From: Rhynochetos jubatus
Lineage: Eukaryota > Chordata > Aves > Eurypygiformes > Rhynochetidae
Assembly (NCBI GenBank): GCA_027574665.1
Contig: CM050654.1
Span: 37,033,722 to 37,097,721, forward strand
Reading direction: 5' to 3'
Length of the DNA: 64,000 nucleotides
The position numbers were made by a program, and so were the translations under genes. How positions within the stretch are numbered: position 1 is the first letter of the stretch; every line of letters begins with the position of its first letter. This document shows, piece after piece, positions 23,311-37,624 of the stretch. The notes under the pieces are model-generated. The model worked only from the letters and a program-made list of their open reading frames with translations, was not told the origin of the DNA and did no database searches.

Positions 23311-24432
23311 AGAGCCACCACGTACTGTCTGGGAACGAGGCAAGAGAATAGAGAAACGGGATTTGCTTCCGTGGGGACTAAAAATGTAGGGCTGCCAAGG
23401 GCAGGTGTGCGGGACGGCGTTTGGAGCGGGAGGTGCTGGTCTCGGATCAGTAACGCTGCCTGGTTTTCTGACGACAGATACAGCGAGAGGGGCAGGGTGA
23501 GTGGTGGGATGCCTGAGGAAACATTGTGGAGGCAGCTTTGGCGCAGTTGTTCCCCTGCTGTGGCCGAGTGCTGCAGTCGGGCTGTGTCCCGTGGTGTCCT
23601 GTGCCCTGCATCGATGGCCCAGCTCTGGGGGAGACCCCCCGAGTGCTGTTGCTGCCATCGACCGGCCCGCAGAGCCCTCCGTCACGCTGTGCCAGCGCTG
23701 TGCTGCCCGTATCGCTCCTTGCCTTTTGGCTTGCGCGGTGACAGGCCCATCGCCTGCCAACCCTCGGTGTAATTCAGCTTCCCACGGCGGGTGAGGAGTC
23801 ACGGATGTGCAGTTTGCGTAAGATTGAGTAAATACGCTAAAAATCCCCAAACTAGTGGATGGTTTGCTGCGACTCGGGGACAAAACCAGAGCGCAGCGTA
23901 GGGACTATGGGCTGTTTCGCTGCAGGGGAGCAGGAGGGTGCTGATACTTCAGGAGTTTTGTTTGAGTCCTTCCACTGCCTGTGTAGGTAGAGTCTTTTCC
24001 TCCCTGAGTAAACTATTTTCCCGTGAGCATAATTGCTTTTTAATTGGGCTGCAGCTGGTGCTGGATTTATGCTGAGTTGGAGACTGAGTTGCCTCTTTGG
24101 AAAAGCATTTTCTTGTGTTTTTTTTTTTTTCCTTCAAAATGCAGTCTAGGCGATGGGAGTTTTTGCTTGAGAGTACCAACAGCTGGAGGCTTGCTTCTGG
24201 CTGAAAACCCACAGGTATTTCGGGCTGGAGAGCTGTGCGACGCGGTCGGTCGCAGCAGGACGGTGTTGCTGTGCTGCCAACAGTGTCCGTGTTCGGTTTC
24301 CATCACGGCTGATGGCAGATCCGAACAGGTTTTGCAGACGTGTGCTTAACAGCCCCAAAGGGCGGGGTGGTTTGACTGAAGAGGGGTGTCTCACGGCAAC
24401 TCACCTCTTCTTCCCCCTCTTCTTCTGTTGGT

Positions 24433-24936
24433 GTGTTCAGTTTTGGGCCCCTCACTACAGGAAAGACCCTGAGGGGCTGGAGTGTGTCCGGAGAAGGGAA
24501 CGGAGCTGGGGAAGGGTCTGGAGCACAAGTCCTGTGAGGAGCAGCTGAGGGAGCTGGGGGTGCTCAGCCTGGAGAAGAGGAGGCTCAGGGGAGACCTGAT
24601 CGCTCCCTACAACTCCCTGAAAGGAGGGTGCAGAGAGGGGGGGTTGGTCTCTTCTCCCAAGTGCCAAGTGATGGAACAAGAGGAAACGGCCTCAAGTTGT
24701 GCCAGGGGAGGTTTAGATTGGATATTAGGGAAAATTTCTTCCCAGAAAGGGTTGTCAGGGGTTGGAACGGGCTGCCCAGGGAGGTGGTGGAGTCGCCATC
24801 CCTGGGGGGCTTTGATTCACATGGACGAGGCGCTCAGGGACATGGGTCAGTGGTGGGCTGGGCAGTGCTGGGTTAACGGTTGGACTCGATGGTCTTAAAG
24901 ATCTTTTCCAAGCGAGAGAATTCTGCGATTCTGCTG
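24433..24936 (+). mobile_element. CR1 LINE 3' part, longer copy of second subfamily
   Basis: About 500 nt in sense orientation. It starts GTGTTCAGTTTTGGGCCCCT, passes through the reverse-transcriptase C-terminal region (readable pieces [20 protein letters not shown] and [13 protein letters not shown]) and ends in a GATTCTGCTG-like tail. The ORF2 end is broken by frame changes (pieces of the same protein appear in the frames of 24482-24898 and 24628-24876), so it is dead. It shares its tail type with 17001-17089. Confidence 0.92.
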
Positions 24937-25539
24937 TAAAATCAGTGGTCCCGTGGATCCCCCTTTTGTGCAGGTGCATCACGCTGGGCTGCGTAGGCAA
25001 CAGGGACCCGTCTGCTGACACGTGGTGTAGCTTCTGCTCCCTAACTCCAGAGACCTGAATCCACCGGGGACGTGACATGAATTTATGAGGGTTTTTTTTT
25101 TTGGTTTTGCAAACCTACGGAGGGGCTTACGCTAACTCCTAGGGTTTTGTCTAGCAGTACAGGTGACATCCTCCAAGTGCGGCGCGGCGCGGGTCACCAG
25201 TACGTGAGAAACGTCATTTCCTGGTTTGCAAACAAAGAAGCCGCTTCTGGCAGATGTGTGGGGATGGAGACGGGAACGGCAGCGCGGTTTTTCAAACGAG
25301 ACGCCCTACAGCTAAAAATCTCCTTGACTGAGGTGTATTTCATCGAGCTGCTTCGTATACGCGACCTGCTACTGTCTTTTCGACAGCGCGTATTGGAACA
25401 GGGACGGTGGTAACGACGACTCGTTATTATCCTATAAATAAAACATTATCCAGATTACACTGGTCAACGGAGCGTAAAACAAATAGCCATTTCTAATGCC
25501 CTTGAACTGCAATTAAAAAATAAAAGCGGCGCAGGATGC

Positions 25540-25760
25540 CGACTCGCACCTTCGCCTAGTTGCTACGGGTATTTCCAGTCGCATCAGGATTATCCGGGGG
25601 GTTGCTCTTCTAGCGCTGCCTCGTACATTCTCCCCACAAAGCAAACGTGGCAACCCCGGGGAGCTCGCGGCGAGCAGCCTCTCGCTCTATTTAGGTCTCG
25701 CGGCTGTCGTGCGGCGTCGGCCGCTGCGCGCAGGAGCCTGGGAACCGGCACGCAGGTGGC
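25540..25760. promoter_or_regulatory. Small CpG-island-like segment
   Basis: CpG dinucleotides are dense here; the line 25681-25740 alone has about ten in 60 bases (for example GTGCGGCGTCGGCCGCTGCG). No first exon of either recognised gene falls here. It could be the promoter of an unannotated non-coding transcript or simply GC-rich avian intergenic DNA. Confidence 0.3.
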
Positions 25761-26121
25761 GAGGAGCTTGGCGCTGCGGTGGCCAGGGGATGGAGAGGCT
25801 GAGGATGAAAGGGATGAGAGTGTTGAGGGGAAAATGAAAACTACATTACTTCCCCGTTCAAGTTGAAACGATGGAAGAGAGAAAATAGCGGATGCGTGTG
25901 GTTCCCGCGGCTCTGAAGAAAAGCAGCTGAGGTTTATGTGTGTATCGTGAATTAGCTTTTAACTGGGTGGGTTTTTTAGATATATAAATCCACAGGTTGG
26001 GGAGGAGTGTGTTTATAAGGAGTTTAAGTACATATTTGCACTGATGTAAATGCATGCAGAACTCTACCGTTGAGGCTTGGATTAATGAAAGCCCGTATAT
26101 TAGAAACTTCCAGGTTGCTGC

Positions 26122-26141
26122 GGCGATAAGTCGTTATCGCC
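26122..26141. repeat. Perfect 8-bp inverted repeat with facing GATA motifs
   Basis: GGCGATAA (26122-26129), a 4-base spacer, then TTATCGCC (26134-26141). The arms are exactly complementary and place GATAA and TTATC back to back, a layout that could bind paired GATA-type factors or form a small hairpin. It sits in an AT-rich island within GC-rich DNA. Function is inferred only. Confidence 0.6.
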
Positions 26142-27459
26142 ACTGGGGACGCTTTCTAAAAATGGTATTTAATCTTCCAAGGTTTTATTTTAAAACCCTT
26201 GGAATAAGAGTCATGAGAGGAACAATCGGTGAAATGTGAAACTTGTCTGAAACAGTCACCTGCTGTATGGGAAAATGTGGTTTAAAATCAAACCTTACAC
26301 GGGCAGCGTGAAATTCGACCTAATGAAGCCTGTCACTTCCTTCGATTCGTTGGGTTGTATTTTGCTTACCTTGCTCTGTGTAAATAATTTATTCCTAATC
26401 TGATTTGGACCGCAATAAGATTTTTTTTAAGTGCTTCTTTGCAGCGGCTTTCTCAAAATTGATCTGAAAATAACGCTTTTAAGTTGATTTTTGTTTTTTT
26501 AAAGGTGTGATTGGAAAAAGTGTGGTGGCGAGTCCTCTGGCACGATGGGTTTTGGTACCAAGGCTCCCTCCCTCTCCGCCTCCAGCTGCCAGGATACCTT
26601 CCCGTGCCCAGGCTCGGTGGGAGGAGAGTGGTGCAAGCTTCTCCCCTCGCCCAGCATCGGGACGGTGGGCAGGTGCTGCCGCCGAGGGTTCGCTTCGCCC
26701 AGGGAGAACGTTGGGGCTGTTAAAGCAAAACGAGGTCTCCGGAGGCACCTCTCCTGGGTGTGCCGGCCCTCTGTGCCGTTGCCTCGGTCTTTGAGCGACC
26801 TCCGGCTTTCTCCAAACGGTGTTGTGTTGGCCGGGCGCGGAGGGAGCCGGGTGGGTTTGGTGACGGTCGCTCCTCTGTCATCAGGTTTGTGGGCAGGAAA
26901 GGACTTTGGGGTGAGAGACGACGGCTCGTCCCAGCTCTGTGGGAGGACGCGCTGGAGGAGGTGGCTGGACACTGTGAGGGTCAGCCCTCCCCTGCTGTCA
27001 TGGGCTCTGTTTCCCTGCCGCTCCTACCTGGTACGTATCTGGTTCCCTGCACCTGGTACCGGTGCTGCTCCGATGGCTTGGTGCCGGCCTGGGCCCAGCT
27101 GGGGAGCCGTTTTGGGTGAAAAGCTGCTGGTTGGGTGCGTGTCGTCTCGGCGTTCAGGAAGCTCAGGCGTTAAACCTGTCAGAATACCTGTCTCTTGGGT
27201 CACAACCCGTGTGGATCCCCACGTGGCCCAGGCACTCCAGGCTTTCCCAGGGCGCTGTTTGCTTGCTCAAGCCCTGGTTTGAGCTCTTGTGGTCTGGAAA
27301 CCCGGACCGGGACGCGGCTGCGCCGCAGGGAGAGGGCGGCTGTGCGGGGGATGGCCCAGCTCCCCTTGCGATGGGCGAGGCAGTCAGCAGCGGGCTGCCA
27401 CGCTCCAGCGTGACAGGGGCTGACGGACACCTTCTAGTTTGGACTCATCCCGTCTGCCG

Positions 27460-27583
27460 GGCCAGGCTGGATGAGGCTTGGAGCAACCTGGTCTAGTGGA
27501 AGGTGTCCCTGCCCATGGCAGAGGGTTGGAACTAGATGGGCTTTAGGGTCCCTTCCAACCCGAACCATTCCGTGATTCTATGA
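27460..27583 (+). mobile_element. CR1 LINE 3' tail fragment
   Basis: A short sense fragment from GCCAGGCTGGATGAGGCTTG through GGTGTCCCTGCCCATGGCAG to the CCGTGATTCTATGA end. It is the same subfamily as 14827-15134. It lies about 290 nt beyond the proposed distal poly(A) signal of NXPH2. Confidence 0.9.
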
Positions 27584-27887
27584 CTGACCCTTTTACTCTG
27601 ACCGTACCCCGCACGATTATTGAACAGTTCACGATGGTCTTCGTCAAAACGTTCGCTTCGTTTCTCGCGTGTCGTGAAACGCTACCGACCCCAGCCTGCC
27701 CAGGCTTGTCGCGCAGCTCGGCGCAGCATATACCTGACTATCTCCTAGAAAAACAAATCCCAGCTGGGGGAAAACGCTCAGTGCTGCGTTGCAGTGTCTC
27801 AACCTCTCTTCGTGTCCTTATAGGTACAACATTTAAAAGAGCCCAAACAAATGTGCCACAAGCAAGTGCCAGATTTAGCAAACTCCC

Positions 27888-27893
27888 TTTATT
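27888..27893 (-). terminator. NXPH2: Likely distal NXPH2 poly(A) signal
   Basis: On the - strand this reads AATAAA within TGTATGTAAATAAAGGGAGT. The roughly 70 nt before it (27894-27965) holds many TGTA motifs, the recognition element of cleavage factor I. The 50 nt after it is G/T-rich (CTTGTGGCACATTTGTTTGG). That is a complete poly(A)-site layout pointing in the NXPH2 direction. Cleavage would fall near 27865-27878. Confidence 0.55.
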
Positions 27894-29597
27894 TACATAC
27901 AAATACATGTACACATGTTCTGTATATGTACACATATTTAAGTGTATATACATACATGATTTGCACATACTCTGCAATAAACAGCATGTAGGGTTTTCTT
28001 TTCATTGCCTACAGTGCTGAGTAAAAATACACGGCAGTAAAACCATGGCTTACAGCTAAGTTACAAAAGCACCAACCACTGAACTCGGAGCAATAAATCG
28101 GAGCTTATGTACAGCCAGAACGAGGACACGCTATACAGAATACAAAGTAGACCATCTCGTAGGGATCAACGGTAATAGACAAACTAAAAAACATCATTTA
28201 GACCAGGAGAGACTCTGTATGAAATAAGATGAAGGAAAACATTTAGATTATTGGTCAAACTAAACCACACGTTTAAATTTGTCACCTTAAGAGAAAAACG
28301 AATCGGCCAGTTACCTGTAGTATACTTGAGCGGAGTAATTTTTTTGTGAGAGACTTTACCAAGGAAATCAGAATTAATCTCGTGAGTGAGCCTTTCTGAG
28401 CTGTCAGTCATTTGTCTGGGTTCACACCCCCTGAGCAGACCGTTTTAATGGTACCTTAAGCTGTGTGTAACTTCTCGGACCCTGCGTGTACGTTTGACTG
28501 GAGGCAATAAAAAGCACTTCCTCGGGCAGTTTCTTCCACGGGGCCTCTGACACTGAACCGCCGTGAAGGACTGTTACAGCAAACCGGCAGCAGCAAACCC
28601 AGCAGCCCAGGAAGGCGCGGGGACGCTGACGCCCGAAGCCGCGTCGCCGGAGCGGGAGCAGCGCCTGGCGTGGGGATGCAAAACCACAGCCGGACCCTCC
28701 ATCCTGGTAACTGCCTGTGGTGGAGGCTGCTATTCTGTCCTAGGGGCTGAGCGCGCTTATGTTGACAGGGATTGTTTGAAATCCGCTTCGCGAGGGGGAG
28801 ATGCCCAGATTTTTGTTGTCCTCTTTATCTGCCACCGCTTCCGGCGTGCGGGGGGCGTGCGGTGCAATGCTAGGGAAGGCAACGGGGGGCCGTTAAGCAG
28901 AAAGCTGGTGGCGTTCGGGCATCGTCCTCACGCTGTGATGTGTTTTCCTCGCTACAGCGCAGTGCCGAGGGCTTGATGGCAGGAGCACCGCTTCGTTAGG
29001 CGGAAGCCAGCCCGTTACTGGCAGGCTTACACAGAGGTTTGCTTTTTCCGAAGTACGTGTCATCGCTGTCACCGTAAAACTAGTACTAGTGTCCGTGTCA
29101 ACGTGTGAGGAGAGTCAAAAACCAGCGGTGACCTTGGAAGGGAGGAACGTACACCAAAGCGGGCCTCATGAACTAAAGCTAATCAGTGTCTAATTACACC
29201 ATCGCATGTCCATGGGTAAGAAGCCTGAGGGAAGAACTACTCACTCTTCGCTTTAGTAGATACATACAACTGCAACTCACAGAAATGCAGATGCCTTTCC
29301 TTTTTTTTTTTTTTTTGTCCTAGAAGTAGCACTTTCCCTTAGTCCTTGGATTTGCTTCCTTGAGCCCTGTGTGTGTAACACTCCGTGGGAGATCAGTGGG
29401 AGAGCTGTTTGTTTGGATTTTGAACCTAAGCAGCTGAGAGCCCGCGTCGCCACTTGTTCTTTATACCGCCACCTTCTAAAGTTCCCAGTGAGAAATAGGA
29501 TCCACGTTTAAAAAAACTGATTTTGAAGATCAATTTTCATTACAGACATAATTTTGTTTGATTTTTTTTTTTTTTTATGTACCTGCCTGGTAGTTTC

Positions 29598-29603
29598 TTT
29601 ATT
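29598..29603 (-). terminator. NXPH2: Possible proximal NXPH2 poly(A) signal
   Basis: On the - strand this is AATAAA in ATTAATAAAGAAACTACCAG, about 195 nt after the stop codon. An A-rich genomic tract follows at about 29563-29577, with a TTATGTCTGTAATG stretch beyond. The downstream element is weaker than at the distal site, and the A-tract could also cause internal oligo-dT priming in libraries. Confidence 0.35.
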
Positions 29604-29794
29604 AATGACGAGAGAGCTAAAATGCAATGGTCTCAAATGAAAATGCCGGGTACAGAAATAGTTTTGATTATTTACGGTACAGCACAAACACAGCTACAGT
29701 TTTTAAAGACTTTTTAACCTGATAGGAAAACATATTCTTCTCCAAAAGGTTAATGGAAATGCTTGTTTTTATGACTGCTGCTGTATCTCTACAG

Positions 29795-33680
<3,886 letters not shown>

Positions 33681-33857
33681 CTGGCACAGGTTGCCCAGAG
33701 AAGCTGTGGATGCCCCATCCCTGGAAGTGTCCAAGGCCAGGCTGGATGAGGCTTGGAGCAACCTGGGCTAGTGGAGGGTGTCCCTGCCCATGGCAGGGGG
33801 GTTGGAACTGGATGGGCTTTAAGATCCCTTCCAACCCAAACCATTCTGGGATTCTCA
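33681..33857 (+). mobile_element. CR1 LINE 3' tail fragment
   Basis: A sense fragment from CTGGCACAGGTTGCCCAGAG through the [20 protein letters not shown]-like reading to CCATTCTGGGATTCTCA. It is the same subfamily as 14827-15134 and nearly identical to it over the shared part, and it lies antisense to NXPH2 transcription. Confidence 0.92.
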
Positions 33858-35399
33858 GGTCTCACAGCCTTAATACTTGCCTGCTTCACCCTGCAGATGT
33901 CTCGTTTTCGCCGTTTTCATTGTAGGAACAAGAGTCAGAGTTTGTTGTGTTTTGCAAATGTTTAGTAGGCAGCGCTCTAACAAAGAACCGCTGGTTCTGC
34001 TCAGTGCCCAGCGCCAGAGCAGGAGCGAGGGCACGTCGTTCCGGAGCAGGAATGATATTTGTGCTTTTTTTTAATGCAAAACCTTCTTTGTGTGCGCATG
34101 CAGATTGTGAACAAAGCTCTCTGCAATATAACACAACCAAACTCCAGTGCATCGTTTTCTTCTCTACATTGCAAAGGCCCTTCGCTTGATGACAGCTTTT
34201 TGCTATTAGCAAGGATGGGCCGGAGCTCTTTGTGGGGCTGTTTATTCACGTTGGTTAGCAATTTCCGGGAAATAAAAAAATATGTATTAAAAGAATGCAG
34301 CACATGCTGGCAAAAATTACTTCCTCAGCACCTTCCCATTTCACTATAATGCTTCTCTATAGTGGAAAATATTGCTAGTAGGGTATTTGAAAAATACTGG
34401 CTTAGTGGATACATTTAAATAGATGGCTATTGCTGGAGTTCTCCTCTGCTGCACCTGCATTTTCCCATTCCCTTCAAACCATCAATTTCCAAACAGAAGA
34501 AATCACCTTATCTTTTTCCATATTACAGAAGCTGTAAAATGTCACCCAGTTACCCAAAAATTTCCATTGGACTGTAGATATTTTCCAGTAAGAAACGTAA
34601 ACTTGGACCAAGGGAGACGTACAGAATCCCCAACATGCCTTGCCGTTTTCGTTTGCTACGTTAAGCACAAGAACAGCTCAGACCGAAGTACGATGTGGTT
34701 TACATTTATGCAGCGTTAACCTTCAGATCATTGGTTCTTGCTGTGCACTTCTCTAACAGATTGCAACCGCTCCTCAAAACCTTTCTCTTCCGTGACTGAT
34801 CCTGGCCCTGCTAGGGCAGCACAGGGTTAAATAACCTTCCCTGTGAACTATTTTGGGGAGTGAGCCCATGTTGATGAGACACTAGTATCAGTAAATGCTG
34901 TATTTTCTCTATTTGCCCAAATAAATTTGGGTTCATCTGGCACTTGCTCCCAGGCCTGTCTCTGTGGGCAAGGCACTAAATACAAGCAGGTGTACCCATG
35001 CCAGAGCTAATCGGTGTGATGCTTTGGGAATTTCATCCAGGTTATATTCATCAATCATCAGCAATCATTTCTATAGCTTCACCCCTGCCAGGAAGCATTT
35101 AAAAACTCCCAGCAATTAACTGAAATAAATAGGTCTGTTGGGATAAAGGGCTCTGAAGCACCATTAGGCTGCTCGCTGGTGCTGCTGTGAGCTTTTTTTC
35201 CCCGCCAACGGAGAGGATGGGGTGGTAGGAGGGAGGTGGCACTCAGTAACCTCCTCCCACCCCCCAGTTTCACCAGTGAAAAACTCATACTGGGAGGCTT
35301 TCAGTGCCTTGCAAGCCATGTGCTGCACGGATAACACAGCAGTGTTGGTCGGCTGCACAAAACCTTTTGTTTGAAGGGAGGGAGGAGAAATAGCTCTGC

Positions 35400-35900
35400 T
35401 TTATCTGTTTGAAAATTCAATGATTTCAACACATTTATCAAATTTTAAATAATTTATATCTTGACAGGCCTTATCAATTTTGCAAAGCACACCCATTAAC
35501 CAGATACAATGATCTCGTATTAGCTTTTTCAGCATCTTACACTGGAGTCCAGAAAGATTATAAAAACTCAGCCCATCATCAATTAAATGGAAAAACATGA
35601 AATTGTGTTCCATTATAGCCCTTTTTTTTTGGGCAAGAAAATGATGACGGGTTATAATAATTCATCACAACAAGCTGAGCTTGAACTTTACCGATTATTA
35701 AATACGTTTTTCCCAAAGGCAGAGGCCGTGATGGGTTTTATGGCAGCAGATGTGATTGCTGTCAGGAATCCTTCAAGAAATTCAGGAATTAAGCAACATC
35801 TTCTTTTAGCGGGACTGTGTAACAGAGCCATGTTTGTTCCATCTAGTCACAGCCTTATTTTTCAGGATAAGTCTGTATGCTTTCGTAATTGAAAGGTGGA
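35400..35900. promoter_or_regulatory. Possible conserved non-coding element in NXPH2 intron
   Basis: A repeat-free AT-rich block with homeodomain-like cores (CAATTAAAT, TTAAATAATTTATA) and long non-repetitive words, the texture of vertebrate ultra-conserved intronic elements near neural genes. The + strand is open at 35587-35892 (101 codons) but no family is recognised. The regulatory call is inference without alignment. Confidence 0.25.
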
Positions 35901-37613
35901 TTAACTTTCATTTACCACTGCAGCTCCTGCTAGGAATGAATGCTGTGAATTGACAGGTTGGGTTACCACACGTTAAAATCCTTAAGGATGCCTAGATTTG
36001 CAGCTGCCCAAACGCACGCTTAGGTTTTTGCTTGGAAATCTTTGATTTTCGATCCCTTCTCCCAAAAATTCTGCTGTGAAGCTTTTGGATTTCCCTTAAG
36101 AAAACAAATTGTGCAGGTTAGCTCTGCCCCGACAAACAAAGTTTTGCACTGAATCAAAAATCTTTTCATTTCCAGACAGGTCCGAAGACTTGCACTGATT
36201 CTTCCTCCTCATCCTGCCTTTGCAATCCGTTGCAGCTCCCAGCCCAGTAGCCCCCGTGCCAAGGGGCACCAGACAGCGGTACCTGCAGCAAGTGAAAATA
36301 GAGCGTGTACACTGCTTTGTGGGCAGCATGTAACGCCCTGCCACAGTTTGCAGTTTGTGGGGGTTTTTTCCTCAGGTGGTGTACTTTAAATTAGGTAAGT
36401 ATAGAGGAGTTGACATAAGCTACTTATTAGAAATCGGTTTTGTGAGTTTAAAAGTGTATGTGAATACCCGAAGGCCTGACAGCAGGGTAGGTGGCTCTCA
36501 TGCTGGGAAAATAACAAGAGAGCTCCAAAGAAATACAGCTTAACTTCTGTGCTTTGTTTCAGTTGTGAAGGAAGTACAAAAATTACTTCAAATATTGGGG
36601 ATGAAGGGACTGCTAAAACATATGTTGGGCTGCTTGCTTTACTTCCTGAGCCAAATTCTTCTGTTGTGGTTATGGGGCAGTTGATGAGAGACCCCGAGGT
36701 GCTCGGGGTGACCGTCCCATCCTCGGTGGGTAGCTGATGGGCAGCCAGCCCGGGGGGCTGCAAGCTGCTGATGCTGCTCCCCAGGTCCTGGTGATGCTAA
36801 CTACCTGCCTGGCAGCCTGAGGAGCCCGTGAGCCGTCCCTGTTGCGCATAAGCCTCCGAGCTCTGAGCTGGTGGGAAGGAAGAGTGAGCAGGGAGGTATT
36901 TTTGTCAGAATTTCAAAAAACAAAAGACATCTCAACTGGAGGCTGAACGGGATCTTTGTGTCCTGTGTGGCTCGGAAGCAGCCCTTGCAGATGGCAGCCC
37001 TTGCAGATTGCAGCCCGGAAGAGAGGAGAGGTGGGAGCAGCAGGCTGGCAGGAGCAGAACCCAAATAATACTGAAGGTCCTGCCCATCAGTTTGATTAGT
37101 TGAGCAACCCCAATTTCATCATGCATTTGTCAAAAGCTGGGAACTATTTATTTCCCCACTTCAATGGGAGTTTCGTCATTTGAGACTCCCCAGAAATTGC
37201 TGTGGCCATTTACCGATGCTAACGGGATGTGAATATTCAGAAGAGAGGCTGAGCCTTGTAGCTGAGGATGCCCTTGCTCTACAGGCACACAAAACACTTT
37301 CCTACGCTTGTACAACCTCTCCCTTGCTAAACTGTAAATAAATAAACACCAGCTAGTTGTTGTGCATGGCTTTTTCTCTCCTTTGGGCAATGACAGATTC
37401 TTTGAAATACGCCGGTGCAAAGATAAAAATCAAGTTGGAAATTCAGAGTTCACCTGCTTGATTTCGCTCTCATTTTAAAATGGATCAGAGAGGGACTGTG
37501 GGGCTCACCTTGCAGATTTCAGCAGATAGCCTTCACCAGGACACTGCAGAGCAGGGGGTGGATTCTCAGAAGTGCAGAATACCCAGACTTCTCCAAGTCC
37601 CCCGTTCATGTTA

Positions 37614-37624
37614 GGGGGGGGGGG
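37614..37624 (+). repeat. Run of 11 guanines
   Basis: An uninterrupted G11 tract directly after TTA. It is isolated, with too few neighbouring G-runs for a classical intramolecular quadruplex, but prone to length variation and sequencing error. Confidence 0.9.

Larger units (their letters stand above)
18403..24432. other. Intergenic region, becoming GC-rich to the right
   Basis: No gene is supported. From about 20 kb the sequence becomes GC- and CpG-rich and has many overlapping ORFs on both strands (the longest is 21974-22672, - strand, 232 codons, overlapped by 22177-22701 in another frame). Their low-complexity P/S/R/G-rich reading and mutual overlap argue that they are chance ORFs. AT-rich islands at about 21350-21560 and 23140-23310 stand out and are listed separately. 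Poly(T) tracts occur at about 23117-23132 and 24116-24131. Confidence 0.5.
24937..27459. other. GC/CpG-rich intergenic stretch, no gene supported
   Basis: It holds the longest ORF of the window outside NXPH2 (26545-27282, + strand, 245 codons). That reading is rich in W, G, S, P and R, shows no domain, signal peptide or family resemblance, and is overlapped by long ORFs in other frames, so I treat it as chance. An AT-rich island at 26040-26500 contains a perfect short inverted repeat (26122-26141). CpG density is very high around 25540-25760. Confidence 0.5.
27870..29794 (-). other. NXPH2: Probable 3' UTR of NXPH2
   Basis: Sequence between the NXPH2 stop codon and the strong - strand poly(A) layout at 27888-27893, about 1.9 kb. 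A closer - strand AATAAA lies at 29598-29603 and would give a UTR of only about 190-200 nt. The segment 28560-28980 inside it is GC- and CpG-rich, unusual for a 3' UTR, so the longer model is less certain. The + strand ORF at 28563-28976 (137 codons) in that segment matches nothing known. Confidence 0.45.

Noticed and set aside
23254-23883. 209-codon - strand ORF
   Set aside because: Overlapped by three + strand ORFs in GC-rich DNA; no family likeness. Part of it covers an AT-rich island that looks non-coding.
26545-27282. 245-codon ORF on the + strand
   Set aside because: GC/CpG-rich DNA makes long chance ORFs likely. The product has no domain, signal or family likeness, and other frames and the opposite strand are also open over much of it.
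27895-27962. Alternating ACAT/TGTA tract taken at first for a microsatellite
   Set aside because: The units are irregular and better explained as clustered TGTA elements of a - strand poly(A) region.
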